Shown in pieces: positions 7,857 to 16,001 of a stretch of DNA of 64,000 bases. The notes beneath the pieces were generated by a model. It was not told where the DNA came from and did no database searches. It was given only the letters and a program-made list of their open reading frames with translations. The stretch is from Alkalicoccus urumqiensis (GTDB lineage Bacteria > Bacillota > Bacilli > Bacillales > Salisediminibacteriaceae), in assembly GCF_002993335.1 (NCBI RefSeq), contig NZ_PVNS01000013.1, forward strand, positions 28,471 through 92,470, given 5' to 3'. Every line of letters starts with the position of its first letter. The first letter of the stretch is position 1. The translations under genes and the position numbers were made by a program.

Positions 7857-7908
7857 GTTTCGACTCTTTCTTCTGCTTCCTTTATAATGGAAAAAGGAGG
7901 AGATACAT

Positions 7909-9606
7909 ATGGCCACGTTTTATCAGGAAAAACTGGATTTTACGACGACTAAGGAAATCGAAGCCGCTTACGAAAAACTGCTTCAGGAAAACATTGAATC
8001 TGTGCGCCAGCTGGAAGACTGGCTGGTACGGGTTTCAACGCTTCAGGAAGAAGTAGAAGAAGGAATTTCCGGGCATTACATTGACTTTCAGTGCTACAGT
8101 GATTCGGAGACTGCCCGGAAACAGTACGAATTTGATAATGAGTACCTCGAGCCGCTCCGCAAAACATACAGTGCAAAGCTGGACGAAAAATTTCTTGAAA
8201 ACCGCTTCAAGAAAGATCTCGACATCCACTGGTATGCGCCGCTCATTAAGAGGAAAGTAAACGCTCAGGATTTATACCGCGAAGAAAATACCCGTCTGGA
8301 AGTGGAAGAGGACCGGCTCTCGACGCGCTATTTCGAAATTACCGGAGGCCTGACTGCGGAATGGGAAGGCCAGACGCTCTCGCTCAGCGAACTATCTCCT
8401 TATATGGAACACACAGACCGGAGCGTGCGGGAAAAAGCGATGCGCCTTTCCTATGAAGCATTCGGAGAAGTGAAAGAGGAACTGCAGCAGATTCTTTCGG
8501 ATCTTATTCAGCTCCGAAAGAAAAAAACGGAGAATGCCGGACTCTCCAATTATGCAGAATACATGTTTAAAGAGTACGAGCGGTTTGACTATACACCTGA
8601 AGACTGCCGCACCCTCGCTGCGTCTGTACGTGAAGAAGTGCTTCCTGTTTTATCTGAAGTCCAGGAAAAACATAAAGAAAAACTCGGTTTTCAACAATAC
8701 CGGCCATGGGATATTCAGGCACCCGCCCCCGGTGAAAAGCCGCTGAAGCCATTTGAGAACCGCGCTGAGCTTGTCAGCCGTGCTTCGTCCATTTTTGAAA
8801 AGCTCGATCCGCGCTTTCAGGAGCTGATTGAAACGATGGACGCCCGCGGCATGCTTGACTTAACTGCCCGCAAAGGAAAAGCTCCCGGCGGCTTCTGCTC
8901 CAACCTGCCGATTTCCAACTTGTCGTTTATTTTTATGAATGCCTCCGGGGTGCACGATGATATGATTACCCTTCTGCACGAAATGGGTCACTGCATCCAT
9001 AACGATTTTACGTCCCATTTTCGTCTCCACGAATATAAAGAGACACCGATGGAGGCTGCAGAGCTTGCCAGTATGAGCATGGAGCTTTTGACGATGGATC
9101 ACTGGCATCATTATTACCAGGACGAAAAAGAACTCAACCAGGCAAAGCGGGATCAATTTACAGGGGTCCTCTCCCTTCTGCCGATCGGTGTCGTAGTCGA
9201 TCAGTTCCAGCACTGGATGTATGAAAATCCTGATCATTCGGAAGAAGAGCGCCTGCAGAAATTCCAGTCGCTTCACGAAAAATTCGGCACTGGCGTCGTT
9301 GACTGGGACGGTCTTGAAGAATGGCGCTCCCGCTCCTGGCTCCGAATTCTCCATATTTTTGAAGTGCCGTTTTATTTTATTGACTACGTCATCGCACAGA
9401 TCGGTGCGCTGCAGGTGTACAAAAATTACAAACAGAATCCGGATCAGGCGCTTCAGCAGTACAAAGAAGCCCTTAAGCTCGGATCGTCCGTGCCGCTGCC
9501 CGACGTATACAAAGCAGCAGGCATCAAGTTCGATTTTTCGAAAGAAACACTTCATGAGCTGATGGTCTTTGTGCAGGACGAACTGCGTCAGCTTGAAGAA
9601 GCGTAA
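7909..9606 (+). CDS. M3 family oligoendopeptidase (PepF-like)
   Basis: 565 residues, full length for this family; ATG 7909 has AAAGGAGG about nine bases upstream, and TATAAT lies at about 7882. Cytoplasmic zinc metallopeptidase that cuts short peptides. The zinc motif is H357-E-M-G-H361 (LLHEMGHCIH) and the third ligand is probably E385 in MEAAELASM. The helical N-terminal half with the LTAEWEGQTLSLSELSPYM stretch and the C-terminal QIGALQVYKNYKQNPDQALQ segment are typical of oligoendopeptidase F relatives. It stands alone with its own promoter and terminator. Confidence 0.92.
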   Translation: MATFYQEKLDFTTTKEIEAAYEKLLQENIESVRQLEDWLVRVSTLQEEVEEGISGHYIDFQCYSDSETARKQYEFDNEYLEPLRKTYSAKLDEKFLENRFKKDLDIHWYAPLIKRKVNAQDLYREENTRLEVEEDRLSTRYFEITGGLTAEWEGQTLSLSELSPYMEHTDRSVREKAMRLSYEAFGEVKEELQQILSDLIQLRKKKTENAGLSNYAEYMFKEYERFDYTPEDCRTLAASVREEVLPVLSEVQEKHKEKLGFQQYRPWDIQAPAPGEKPLKPFENRAELVSRASSIFEKLDPRFQELIETMDARGMLDLTARKGKAPGGFCSNLPISNLSFIFMNASGVHDDMITLLHEMGHCIHNDFTSHFRLHEYKETPMEAAELASMSMELLTMDHWHHYYQDEKELNQAKRDQFTGVLSLLPIGVVVDQFQHWMYENPDHSEEERLQKFQSLHEKFGTGVVDWDGLEEWRSRSWLRILHIFEVPFYFIDYVIAQIGALQVYKNYKQNPDQALQQYKEALKLGSSVPLPDVYKAAGIKFDFSKETLHELMVFVQDELRQLEEA

Positions 9607-9621
9607 GAAACCTTTGAACTA

Positions 9622-9644
9622 CCGCTAGGCTAAAGCCATAGCGG
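9622..9644. repeat. Bulged hairpin resembling an IS200/IS605-type end
   Basis: CCGCTA-GGC-TAAA-GCC-A-TAGCGG (9622-9644) folds into a perfect hairpin with one bulged A and a TAAA loop. It sits right after the oligopeptidase stop and before its terminator. Such bulged palindromes mark the ends of IS200/IS605 elements. No transposase is present, so this would be a solitary end or remnant. Confidence 0.35.
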
Positions 9645-9678
9645 ATTCCTAAGTACGGGGTCTACCGAACCCTAAATA

Positions 9679-9712
9679 AAAAGAGCAGGCAGAGAATTTC
9701 TGCCTGCTTCTT
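9679..9712. terminator. Bidirectional terminator between convergent genes
   Basis: AGCAGGCAGA (9684-9693) pairs with TCTGCCTGCT (9699-9708). A-rich sequence on the left and TTCTT on the right serve both directions. Confidence 0.75.
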
Positions 9713-9722
9713 CTGTCTTCAA

Positions 9723-10706
9723 TTAGTAAGCGCCGCGGATCAAATCGTGCACCTGCCGGTCATAGAAATCAGTCAGACGGTCCATCTCTTCTTTGGAGAA
9801 GGACGGCACCTTTACAGCCTGCAGTGTATCCTGCACCTGGTCCACACGCTTGAATCCTGGAATGACGGTGGATACTGCTTCGTGATCCAGAATCCAACGA
9901 AGCGATGCCTGCGTCATCGTGTTCCGCCCTTCTGCAATCCATTCAAGCTCCTGTGCAAGAGCAACACCTGCAGAAAAAGGCACGCCGCCGAATGTTTCAC
10001 CGACGTTGAACGCCTGGCCTTCCGAATTGAACCGGCGGTGGTCATCTGCTTCAAATTCATGACCTTCTTTAAATTTGCCCGTCAGCAGGCCGCTTGCAAG
10101 TGGAACGCGTGCGATAATACCGGCCCCTTTCTCCTGCGCTTTCGGGAATAACTCGGCCACCGGCTTCTGGCGGAAAATATTAAAAATGACCTGGAGTACT
10201 TCAACGCCTGGCTTTTCCAGACTGAGCAGTCCTTCCTCGACCGTTTCTACGCTGACACCGTAATGAGCGATTTTGCCTTCCTGCTTCAATTTATCCAGGA
10301 CATCAAATACGGCGCCGTCTTCAATAATATGCTTCGGTGGACAGTGAATCTGGTATAAATCCAGCTGGTCGCGGTTCAGACGTCGGAGCGTGGCTTCCAG
10401 ATATCCCCGCACACTGTCTTCCGAATACGTAGCTGGGTCCTCAATATCTCCGGCACGGCAGAATTTGCTTGCAATATGAATATCCTGCTCTCTGCCCCGG
10501 GTTGCGCGGGCCAGCAGCTCTTCTGCGTGACCATCGCCGTACACGTCAGCCGTATCGAAGAAATTCACACCTTCATTCATCGCTGTTTCCAGACCCCGGA
10601 TCGCTTCCGTATCATTGGTTGTACCCCAGGCACCTCCGATCGCCCATGTGCCGAAGCTCAGTTCACTTACATTCAGTCCTGTTTTTCCAAGTGCTCTGTA
10701 ATTCAT
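9723..10706 (-). CDS. Aldo/keto reductase
   Basis: 327 residues, standard length for a TIM-barrel NADPH-dependent aldo/keto reductase acting on aldehydes or ketones in the cytoplasm. The catalytic tetrad is visible: Asp in FFDTADVYG, Tyr in the same motif, Lys in IHIASKF and His in LYQIHCPP. The C-terminal WILDHEAVSTVIPGFK is the NADP-binding region. ATG 10706 has AGGACGGTGA upstream. The gene lies 15 bases after the hypothetical gene at 10722 and is probably cotranscribed with it. Substrate is unknown. Confidence 0.9.
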   Translation of the reverse strand: MNYRALGKTGLNVSELSFGTWAIGGAWGTTNDTEAIRGLETAMNEGVNFFDTADVYGDGHAEELLARATRGREQDIHIASKFCRAGDIEDPATYSEDSVRGYLEATLRRLNRDQLDLYQIHCPPKHIIEDGAVFDVLDKLKQEGKIAHYGVSVETVEEGLLSLEKPGVEVLQVIFNIFRQKPVAELFPKAQEKGAGIIARVPLASGLLTGKFKEGHEFEADDHRRFNSEGQAFNVGETFGGVPFSAGVALAQELEWIAEGRNTMTQASLRWILDHEAVSTVIPGFKRVDQVQDTLQAVKVPSFSKEEMDRLTDFYDRQVHDLIRGAY

Positions 10707-10721
10707 ATTCTGTTCACCGTC

Positions 10722-11048
10722 CTACTTATCGTATTTTTTAGCTTCTTTTTCCAATATCCGCTTCTCCAGTTTTTTAAACGCTTCAATAAATGCATCCGGA
10801 TCTTCTTTTACGTTATAGGAATACACTCCGCGGCTTGTGTGTACATACAAAAGCGCTTCTGCCGACGGCATCCTGCGGTACGACATATCGAAAATCTGCT
10901 CTGCGGGAAACTCCCGGCGATGCGTGACAAGACGGTCTTCATAGAGAAGCAGCCACCGTTCATACTCCACATTTTCCATTGCAATACTGGACATTTCCCG
11001 TTCCACTTTCACGTATTTCTGTCTGGCAAGGAGCTGGTCTTCCTGCAT
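10722..11048 (-). CDS. Conserved hypothetical protein, 108 residues
   Basis: ATG 11048 follows AGGTGAATAATTC. The protein is charged and soluble with no signal or membrane segment. A central part alternates beta-like stretches (WLLLYEDRLVTH, EALLYVHTSRGVYSYNV) and ends in a helix (FIEAFKKLEKRILEKEAKK), an order like small PH-like domains of Bacillus, but I cannot name a family. It is the first gene of a two-gene unit with the aldo/keto reductase and is divergent from the MFS carrier. Confidence 0.75.
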   Translation of the reverse strand: MQEDQLLARQKYVKVEREMSSIAMENVEYERWLLLYEDRLVTHRREFPAEQIFDMSYRRMPSAEALLYVHTSRGVYSYNVKEDPDAFIEAFKKLEKRILEKEAKKYDK

Positions 11049-11142
11049 GAATTATTCACCTGCTTTCATTTTTTCGGAAACCGAATTATCTGATATACTG
11101 ACGGAGGAATAATAAATTCTCATTTACGAAAGGAATAACCTA

Positions 11143-12378
11143 GTGAATACGAAACCTTCTTTCTATTACGGCTGGTACATCGTTGCGCTCGGGGCACTCA
11201 GTCTTTTTTTCTCTGGTCCCGGACAGACGTATTCCAACTCCGTTTTTATCGATTTTTACATATCCGATTTTGGCTGGGAGCGTTCGCTCGTTTCCGGTAT
11301 TTATTCGGCCGCCACGCTGAGCGCCGGGCTGATCCTTTTTACTGCTGGACGTGCGATTGATACGATCGGCCAGCGGAAAGTGTCGTTAACCGTCAGTATC
11401 CTGCTTGCTGCAGCATGCTTCTGGAACAGCATCGTCATTTCCCCGTGGATGCTGTTTATCGGCTTTTTTCTGATCCGTTTCCTCGGCCAGGGATCGATGA
11501 CGCTCGTTCCGAACACGTTAATTCCCCAGTGGTTTATTGTAAGACGCGGCCGTGCTTTCAGCCTGATGATGCTCGGCGGATTTGCAAGCTCTACGCTGTT
11601 CCCACCGCTGAATGCCTGGCTGATAACGTCATTCGGCTGGCAGACAGCCTGGCAGGTGCTCGGCGCCTCCATCCTTCTGCTGTTCGTTCCACTTGTCTTT
11701 TTCTTTATGAAAGATAAGCCGGAGGATATCGGTCTTCTGCCGGATAATGCCATAAAGGGAAGCAGCGAGCATACAGCTGCACAGAAGCAGGATGTTTCGT
11801 GGACGTTAAAAGAAGCAAAAAGCACACGCCAGTTCTGGCTTCTTCTGCTCTGCGTCGGCATACCTTCCATGCTTAACACCGGTCTGACATTTCATCTTGT
11901 TTCCATTGTATCAGACCGGGGTATGGATATCGCCGCTGCCGCTTTCGTTCTCAGCCTGATGGCTGCAGTAGGATTTCCGGTGACATTTGCCGCGGGATTT
12001 ATTTTGGAGCGGATCCGCGTCCACTACGTTTTTGCCTTTGTTTTTCTCGGTCAGCTTATTTTTCTCATCGTACTTTATTTTACACAATCTTTTGCATGGG
12101 CGGTGGCTTTCGGCCTCATCTGGGGCTTTACCGGTGGGCTTGAGCGGATCTGTATTTCGATCGTTTTCCCCGAGTATTTCGGCAGAAAACATATCGGCAG
12201 CATCAAAAGCATCGCCTCCACGATGACCGTTGTTGGTTCTGCTTTCGGCCCGCTGCCGTTTGGAGCAGCCTATGATTTCTTTGGTGGCTACGAAGAAATT
12301 CTGCTTGTTTCCCTTGTTTTTCCTATCGCAGGTATAGCCGCTTGTCTCTTATCTCCACCTCCAAAAAAGAAATCCTGA
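11143..12378 (+). CDS. MFS transporter, monocarboxylate/oxalate-formate antiporter type
   Basis: 411 residues with a GTG start at 11143 after AAAGGAATAACC. Twelve hydrophobic spans are expected from the pattern. The opening FYYGWYIVALGALSLFF and the GRAIDTIGQRKV loop between spans 2 and 3 (MFS motif A) are typical of the OFA and monocarboxylate-like group in bacilli. It probably exchanges or imports an organic anion across the membrane; the substrate cannot be deduced. TGATATACT about 50 bases upstream could be its -10. Confidence 0.85.
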   Translation: MNTKPSFYYGWYIVALGALSLFFSGPGQTYSNSVFIDFYISDFGWERSLVSGIYSAATLSAGLILFTAGRAIDTIGQRKVSLTVSILLAAACFWNSIVISPWMLFIGFFLIRFLGQGSMTLVPNTLIPQWFIVRRGRAFSLMMLGGFASSTLFPPLNAWLITSFGWQTAWQVLGASILLLFVPLVFFFMKDKPEDIGLLPDNAIKGSSEHTAAQKQDVSWTLKEAKSTRQFWLLLLCVGIPSMLNTGLTFHLVSIVSDRGMDIAAAAFVLSLMAAVGFPVTFAAGFILERIRVHYVFAFVFLGQLIFLIVLYFTQSFAWAVAFGLIWGFTGGLERICISIVFPEYFGRKHIGSIKSIASTMTVVGSAFGPLPFGAAYDFFGGYEEILLVSLVFPIAGIAACLLSPPPKKKS

Positions 12379-12404
12379 CAAAGCAATTTCGCTCTTTCCC
12401 TGCT

Positions 12405-12410
12405 ATACTG
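12405..12410 (+). promoter_or_regulatory. Extended -10 promoter for the 12454-pgeF unit
   Basis: TGCTATACT (12402-12410) is an extended -10 within TTTCCCTGCTATACTG, identical over 16 bases to the element at 1546-1561. Confidence 0.45.
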
Positions 12411-12453
12411 TACTTGTTGTTTCATTGAAAGTTTAAAGAAAGGATCGATGCAG

Positions 12454-12666
12454 ATGGATATTATAAATGTGCCGGATCCGAATGCACCCGAAATGGGATA
12501 CGCTTATCTGTTTATGGCTGTGACGCTTATGATCGCCGTTTTTACTCTATACCGCTTCAAGCGCGCAAACAAAAAACACGAAAAAAAGCAGCAGGACCAG
12601 AATCAGGAAGTATATGAAATGTACGAAACCGAAGAAGAACACGATCAGAAAGAGGACCGCTCATGA
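12454..12666 (+). CDS. Small membrane protein upstream of pgeF, 70 residues
   Basis: Two ATGs are possible (12448 and 12454). AAAGGATC ends at about 12446 and spaces best to 12454, so that start is given. The product begins MDIINVPDPNAPEMGYAYLF, has one membrane span (about residues 13-35) and a highly charged tail rich in Lys, Gln, Glu and Asp. Its stop overlaps the pgeF start as ATGA, so the two are translated together. No family is recognised; similar short charged-tail proteins are common in bacilli. Confidence 0.7.
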   Translation: MDIINVPDPNAPEMGYAYLFMAVTLMIAVFTLYRFKRANKKHEKKQQDQNQEVYEMYETEEEHDQKEDRS

Positions 12667-13463
12667 TTCAAAAAGGAAACACACTCCGCATCGAAGAATG
12701 GGAAGCAGCACACCCCGGTCTGACCGCAGGGTTTACGCTCCGCTCAGGAGGAGTCAGTCCGGAACCATACGATACACTGAACCTCGGCTATCATGTTCAC
12801 GATGACCCATCACTTGTCACGCGGAACCGGGAAATCACGGCCGGTGAGACCGGCATGCCGCTTTCTACCTGGGTCGGAGCAGAGCAGACACACGGCGACC
12901 AGATCGTGAAAGTACAGCAGTCTTTTGCCGGACTCGGTGCCTCTTCCTATGAAGACACAATCAAAGGGACAGATGGATTTTATACAACAGAAGACGGTCT
13001 GCTCCTCACACTCGGATATGCAGACTGCATCCCTGTTTATTTTTTGTCTGAGGATGGATCGTGCTGCGGCATTGTCCATGCCGGCTGGAAAGGGACCGTT
13101 AAAAATATCGCAGGGAAATTAATTCATTTATGGGAGTCAGCGGAACAGATGGAGCCGGGCACTGTCCGGGCATGGATCGGTCCCGGCATCGACAGCTGCT
13201 GCTATGAAGTCGATCAGAAGGTGATTGATCAGCTTCAGGAAGTGCTGCCGGATATAGCTCCCTATGAGAAAACCGGCGAAGATACGTACGCATTGAATTT
13301 GAAAGAAGCAAACCGGCAGCTTTTAATAAAAGCCGGCGTACCTCCGGAAAACATCGGCATGTCAACGCTCTGCACGAGCTGTGAAGAAGAATCCTTCTTC
13401 TCCCACCGGCGTGACGGTGCGCACACCGGCCGTATGCTCGGCTTTATCGGCCGGCAGAAATAA
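12663..13463 (+). CDS. pgeF: Peptidoglycan editing factor PgeF (YlmD/YfiH, laccase-domain family)
   Basis: 266 residues, normal length. The family (Cu-oxidase_4) holds a metal site made of one Cys and two His, and members cleave L-Ser wrongly incorporated in peptidoglycan precursors or act as purine nucleosidases. Visible motifs: EQTHGDQI (first His), GYADCIPVYF (Cys), GIVHAGWKGT (second His), and the C-terminal TCTSC-like LCTSCEEESFFSHRRD. ATG 12663 overlaps the preceding stop. In most bacilli the gene sits in the ftsZ-ylm cluster; here it is separate, so it could be a paralogue. Confidence 0.88.
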   Translation: MIQKGNTLRIEEWEAAHPGLTAGFTLRSGGVSPEPYDTLNLGYHVHDDPSLVTRNREITAGETGMPLSTWVGAEQTHGDQIVKVQQSFAGLGASSYEDTIKGTDGFYTTEDGLLLTLGYADCIPVYFLSEDGSCCGIVHAGWKGTVKNIAGKLIHLWESAEQMEPGTVRAWIGPGIDSCCYEVDQKVIDQLQEVLPDIAPYEKTGEDTYALNLKEANRQLLIKAGVPPENIGMSTLCTSCEEESFFSHRRDGAHTGRMLGFIGRQK

Positions 13464-13474
13464 CGCCTCAGACC

Positions 13475-13512
13475 GAAACAGCGCCCTCACCGCGGAGTGA
13501 GGGCGCTGTTTC
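13475..13512. terminator. Bidirectional terminator between pgeF and the disulfide reductase gene
   Basis: GAAACAGCGCCCTCAC (13475-13490) is complementary to GTGAGGGCGCTGTTTC (13497-13512), a 16-base stem with TTTC and GAAA at its edges. Confidence 0.85.
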
Positions 13513-13515
13513 TTA

Positions 13516-14943
13516 TTACCTGCGGAGGTACTGAATGTACTTTTCCGTTACTTTCGGAAGCTTCCCCTGCATGACATGTGTCGATAAATACGTGTCGGAG
13601 AGCTGTTTTACAATTTCTGTTCTTGCCGGGTACGGGTGCACAACGCTGGAAAGAGAGGTCAATTTTTCCCCCTGCGCCTTCACATAAACAAGTGTCTGCA
13701 TCCAGTCGCTTGCATTGGCGCCGATACCGTGTGCGCCAAGTATTTTTCCGTTTTTGGACAGAATAACTTTCACGAAGGACACATCATCCTGTTCAGCAAT
13801 CAGACGGTCGGCATCCGACGCCCGGATCACTTCATAGTCTGAACCGTACGCTTCCCGGGCTTCCACCTCAGTCATTCCGAGATGGAATATCTCCGGCTGG
13901 GTATAGAAACACCAGGGAAAATTCTCATAGGACAGAGAGCGCTTCAAGCCGAACACAGCGTTTGAAACGACAATTTTTGCTTCTTCTCCTGCTCCATGTG
14001 TAAACGGAAACCTTCCTGTTACATCCCCGGCAGCGTAGATGCTCTCCACGGAACTCTGCATCCGGTCATTAACGAGAACATACCCGCGGCCGTCGGTTTC
14101 CACGCCGGCGCGTTCCAGTCCCAGGGAGGATGTATTCGGCTTTCTTCCGACAGCAAAGAAAACGGCATCAACATCTGTTGTCCACGTGTCGCCTTTCGTA
14201 GATACGGCAGCCTGAAATGTTCCATTCTTCTCTGTCACATCCGTTACTTCGCTCTCCAGGTAAACCGGTACTTCTTTTCGAATCTGACGACCGGCCCGCT
14301 CCGCAATTTCTCTGTCCTCTTTTTCAAAAAGCTCGTGTGCCCGGTCAACGACGATTACTTCAGAGCCGAGGCGTGTTAATGCCTGCGCCATTTCGAGACC
14401 GATCGCTCCGCCGCCGATCATAATGATTTTCTTAGGAAGCTCCTCCAGATAAAACAGCGACTCATTCGTTATGACCGGGAGTGTAGCGGGAAGGTCCAGC
14501 GGAAGTGTTACCGGGCTGGAGCCTGTGGAGATAAGTATACGCTTTGCTTTCAGTGTCCGGCCATCCGCCAGGCGCACCGTCTGCGCATCTTCAAATGAAG
14601 CTTCATCGTAATAAATATCGACGCCGAGAGAAGCAAAACGCTCCGTGCTGTCATGTTCCTGAATGGTATCGACAGCATACTGAATCTGCGAGCGGACCCG
14701 CTGCCAGTCAGCACTTCCTTCCAGGTGGAAGCCGTGTTTTTCTGCGTTCCGCTTCATATTGTGGACTTCGGTAGCTGCTGCTATAAGAGCTTTGGACGGA
14801 ACACAGCCATAGTGAAGGCAGTCGCCTCCGAGTGATCCGTGTTTATCAATCAGAGCTGTCCGTGCTCCGAATTGTGCTGCTCCGGAGGCTGCCGTCAATC
14901 CGGCAGAACCCCCGCCGATGACGATAAGATCATAGGTTGTCAT
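13516..14943 (-). CDS. FAD-dependent pyridine nucleotide-disulfide oxidoreductase, mercuric-reductase-like
   Basis: 475 residues from ATG 14943 (GGGGAGGAACAAC before it); a longer frame to 14961 overlaps the upstream gene without a better site. FAD binding: VIGGGSAGLTAA; redox-active pair: GGDCLHYGCVPSKAL; NAD(P) binding: MIGGGAIGLEMAQAL; second FAD site: IYAAGDVTG; C-terminal dimer domain with VHPYPARTEI. The C-terminal HPYPxxxE places it near the mercuric-reductase-like group, but it lacks the N-terminal HMA domain and the C-terminal Cys pair of true MerA. The start overlaps the stop of the TVP38/TMEM64 gene by 14 bases, so they form one unit. Its electron acceptor is unknown. Confidence 0.88.
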   Translation of the reverse strand: MTTYDLIVIGGGSAGLTAASGAAQFGARTALIDKHGSLGGDCLHYGCVPSKALIAAATEVHNMKRNAEKHGFHLEGSADWQRVRSQIQYAVDTIQEHDSTERFASLGVDIYYDEASFEDAQTVRLADGRTLKAKRILISTGSSPVTLPLDLPATLPVITNESLFYLEELPKKIIMIGGGAIGLEMAQALTRLGSEVIVVDRAHELFEKEDREIAERAGRQIRKEVPVYLESEVTDVTEKNGTFQAAVSTKGDTWTTDVDAVFFAVGRKPNTSSLGLERAGVETDGRGYVLVNDRMQSSVESIYAAGDVTGRFPFTHGAGEEAKIVVSNAVFGLKRSLSYENFPWCFYTQPEIFHLGMTEVEAREAYGSDYEVIRASDADRLIAEQDDVSFVKVILSKNGKILGAHGIGANASDWMQTLVYVKAQGEKLTSLSSVVHPYPARTEIVKQLSDTYLSTHVMQGKLPKVTEKYIQYLRR

Positions 14944-15610
14944 GTTGTTCCTCCCCTTCATTCTGCGTCGTTTTCTGCCATAACTTTTTCCTGAAGAAAA
15001 CAGGGATGGCGCTGACTGCGATAAATACAGCCACTGCGGCGAAAATCAGTCCGGCATTTCCTTCGACAACACTTGCACCGAGAAAGCTGTAAGCAAATGC
15101 TCCCGGAATGATGCCAAGAAACGTCCCTGCAGCAAATGCCCGTGCCCGGATTTTGGAGACGCCGCTCAGATAGCTGATCATGTCAAAATTAAATATAGGA
15201 ATCAGACGGATCAGCAGTACATAGAGAAAACCGTTCTTCTCCAGCTGCTCCTGTACCGCTTTTCCCTTCCCTTTCCATTCTTTCCCCGCCGCTCCTTTTC
15301 CTAACCACCTTGCAGCAAAAAAAGACAGTACGGCTCCTCCCGTTGCTCCTGCCACAATGAGCCCCGTTCCCCAGACAGGCCCAAATATTAATCCCCCCGC
15401 CAGAGATAATACGGAGGCAGGAAATAAAACCAGCGGCCGGACGATATACAAAATGACATAAAACGCAGGTGCCCACACGCCGGCCTGAAGAACAAATGTC
15501 CGGATCTCCTCCGGGCTCACTTGAATAAAACGCTGATTAATATACAGCAGGACGGCAATAATGATAATAACAGCGGCTGCTTTTAGTATGACTCCTTTAT
15601 ATTGGTGCAT
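14930..15610 (-). CDS. TVP38/TMEM64 family membrane protein
   Basis: 226 residues from ATG 15610 after GGGAGGGAAATTG. Five or six membrane spans and the family core with LFPASVLSLAGGLIFGPVWG and the reentrant segment LIRLIPIFNFDMISYLSG. Members belong to the DedA/VTT superfamily, in which some proteins act as lipid scramblases or move undecaprenyl phosphate; the substrate of this subfamily is not settled. It is first in a two-gene unit with the mercuric-reductase-like protein, a pairing seen in other bacteria. No clear promoter is assigned. Confidence 0.85.
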   Translation of the reverse strand: MHQYKGVILKAAAVIIIIAVLLYINQRFIQVSPEEIRTFVLQAGVWAPAFYVILYIVRPLVLFPASVLSLAGGLIFGPVWGTGLIVAGATGGAVLSFFAARWLGKGAAGKEWKGKGKAVQEQLEKNGFLYVLLIRLIPIFNFDMISYLSGVSKIRARAFAAGTFLGIIPGAFAYSFLGASVVEGNAGLIFAAVAVFIAVSAIPVFFRKKLWQKTTQNEGEEQHDNL

Positions 15611-15781
15611 CAATTTCCCTCCCTCTCCCGCTCATCATACCTTCTTCTTCCGATGCTGTCTGTCATCCAGCTTTCTATCTCTGCCGGAACACGTTCGAAG
15701 GACATCTGTTTATCAGCCGCTTCTATATAAAGAAACGAAAGGCAGCGGCACGATGTGGATTGGCAGACCATGCATAAACAT
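15611..15781. other. Intergenic stretch left of the ilv control region
   Basis: No gene with a ribosome site is visible on either strand between the TVP38 gene start and the first cre-like box. It probably holds the leftward promoter of the TVP38 unit, but I cannot place it. Confidence 0.4.
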
Positions 15782-15795
15782 TGTAAGCGCTTTAT
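15782..15795 (+). promoter_or_regulatory. Candidate CcpA cre box 1 upstream of ilvE
   Basis: TGTAAGCGCTTTAT (15782-15795) fits the cre consensus TGWAARCGYTWNCW except one or two 3' positions. CcpA activates ilv-leu in B. subtilis from an upstream cre, so this is plausible. It lies 125 bases before the promoter. Confidence 0.45.
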
Positions 15796-15846
15796 AAATA
15801 TTTACACTTTCTGCGTTATGACACGTTTTCTCCCGCCCACACGAAA

Positions 15847-15860
15847 TGTAAGCGCTTGCT
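15847..15860 (+). promoter_or_regulatory. Candidate CcpA cre box 2 upstream of ilvE
   Basis: TGTAAGCGCTTGCT (15847-15860) shares the TGTAAGCGCTT core with box 1 and ends about 46 bases upstream of the -35. Confidence 0.5.
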
Positions 15861-15906
15861 TAAAAACTGATTGTTTTGAAATGTGAGAATTTTTCACAAA
15901 AAGCGG

Positions 15907-15935
15907 TTGACGATGTGTCATAAGGAGAGTAAGAT
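15907..15935 (+). promoter_or_regulatory. Sigma-A promoter of ilvE and probably the whole ilv-leu operon
   Basis: TTGACG (15907-15912), exactly 17 bases, TAAGAT (15930-15935). Transcription would start near 15942, about 60 bases before ilvE. Confidence 0.7.
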
Positions 15936-16001
15936 AAGGCTCAACATCAACTTTGACGGCCGTTTTCACAGGCTGAATTTTACAGGGAAGGAGCGAACGG
16001 A

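Noticed and set aside
15870..15905. A CodY box (GAGAATTTTTCACAAAAAG) just before the ilvE promoter
   Set aside because: Too many mismatches to AATTTTCWGAAAATT to report as a site, although CodY control of this operon is likely on general grounds.
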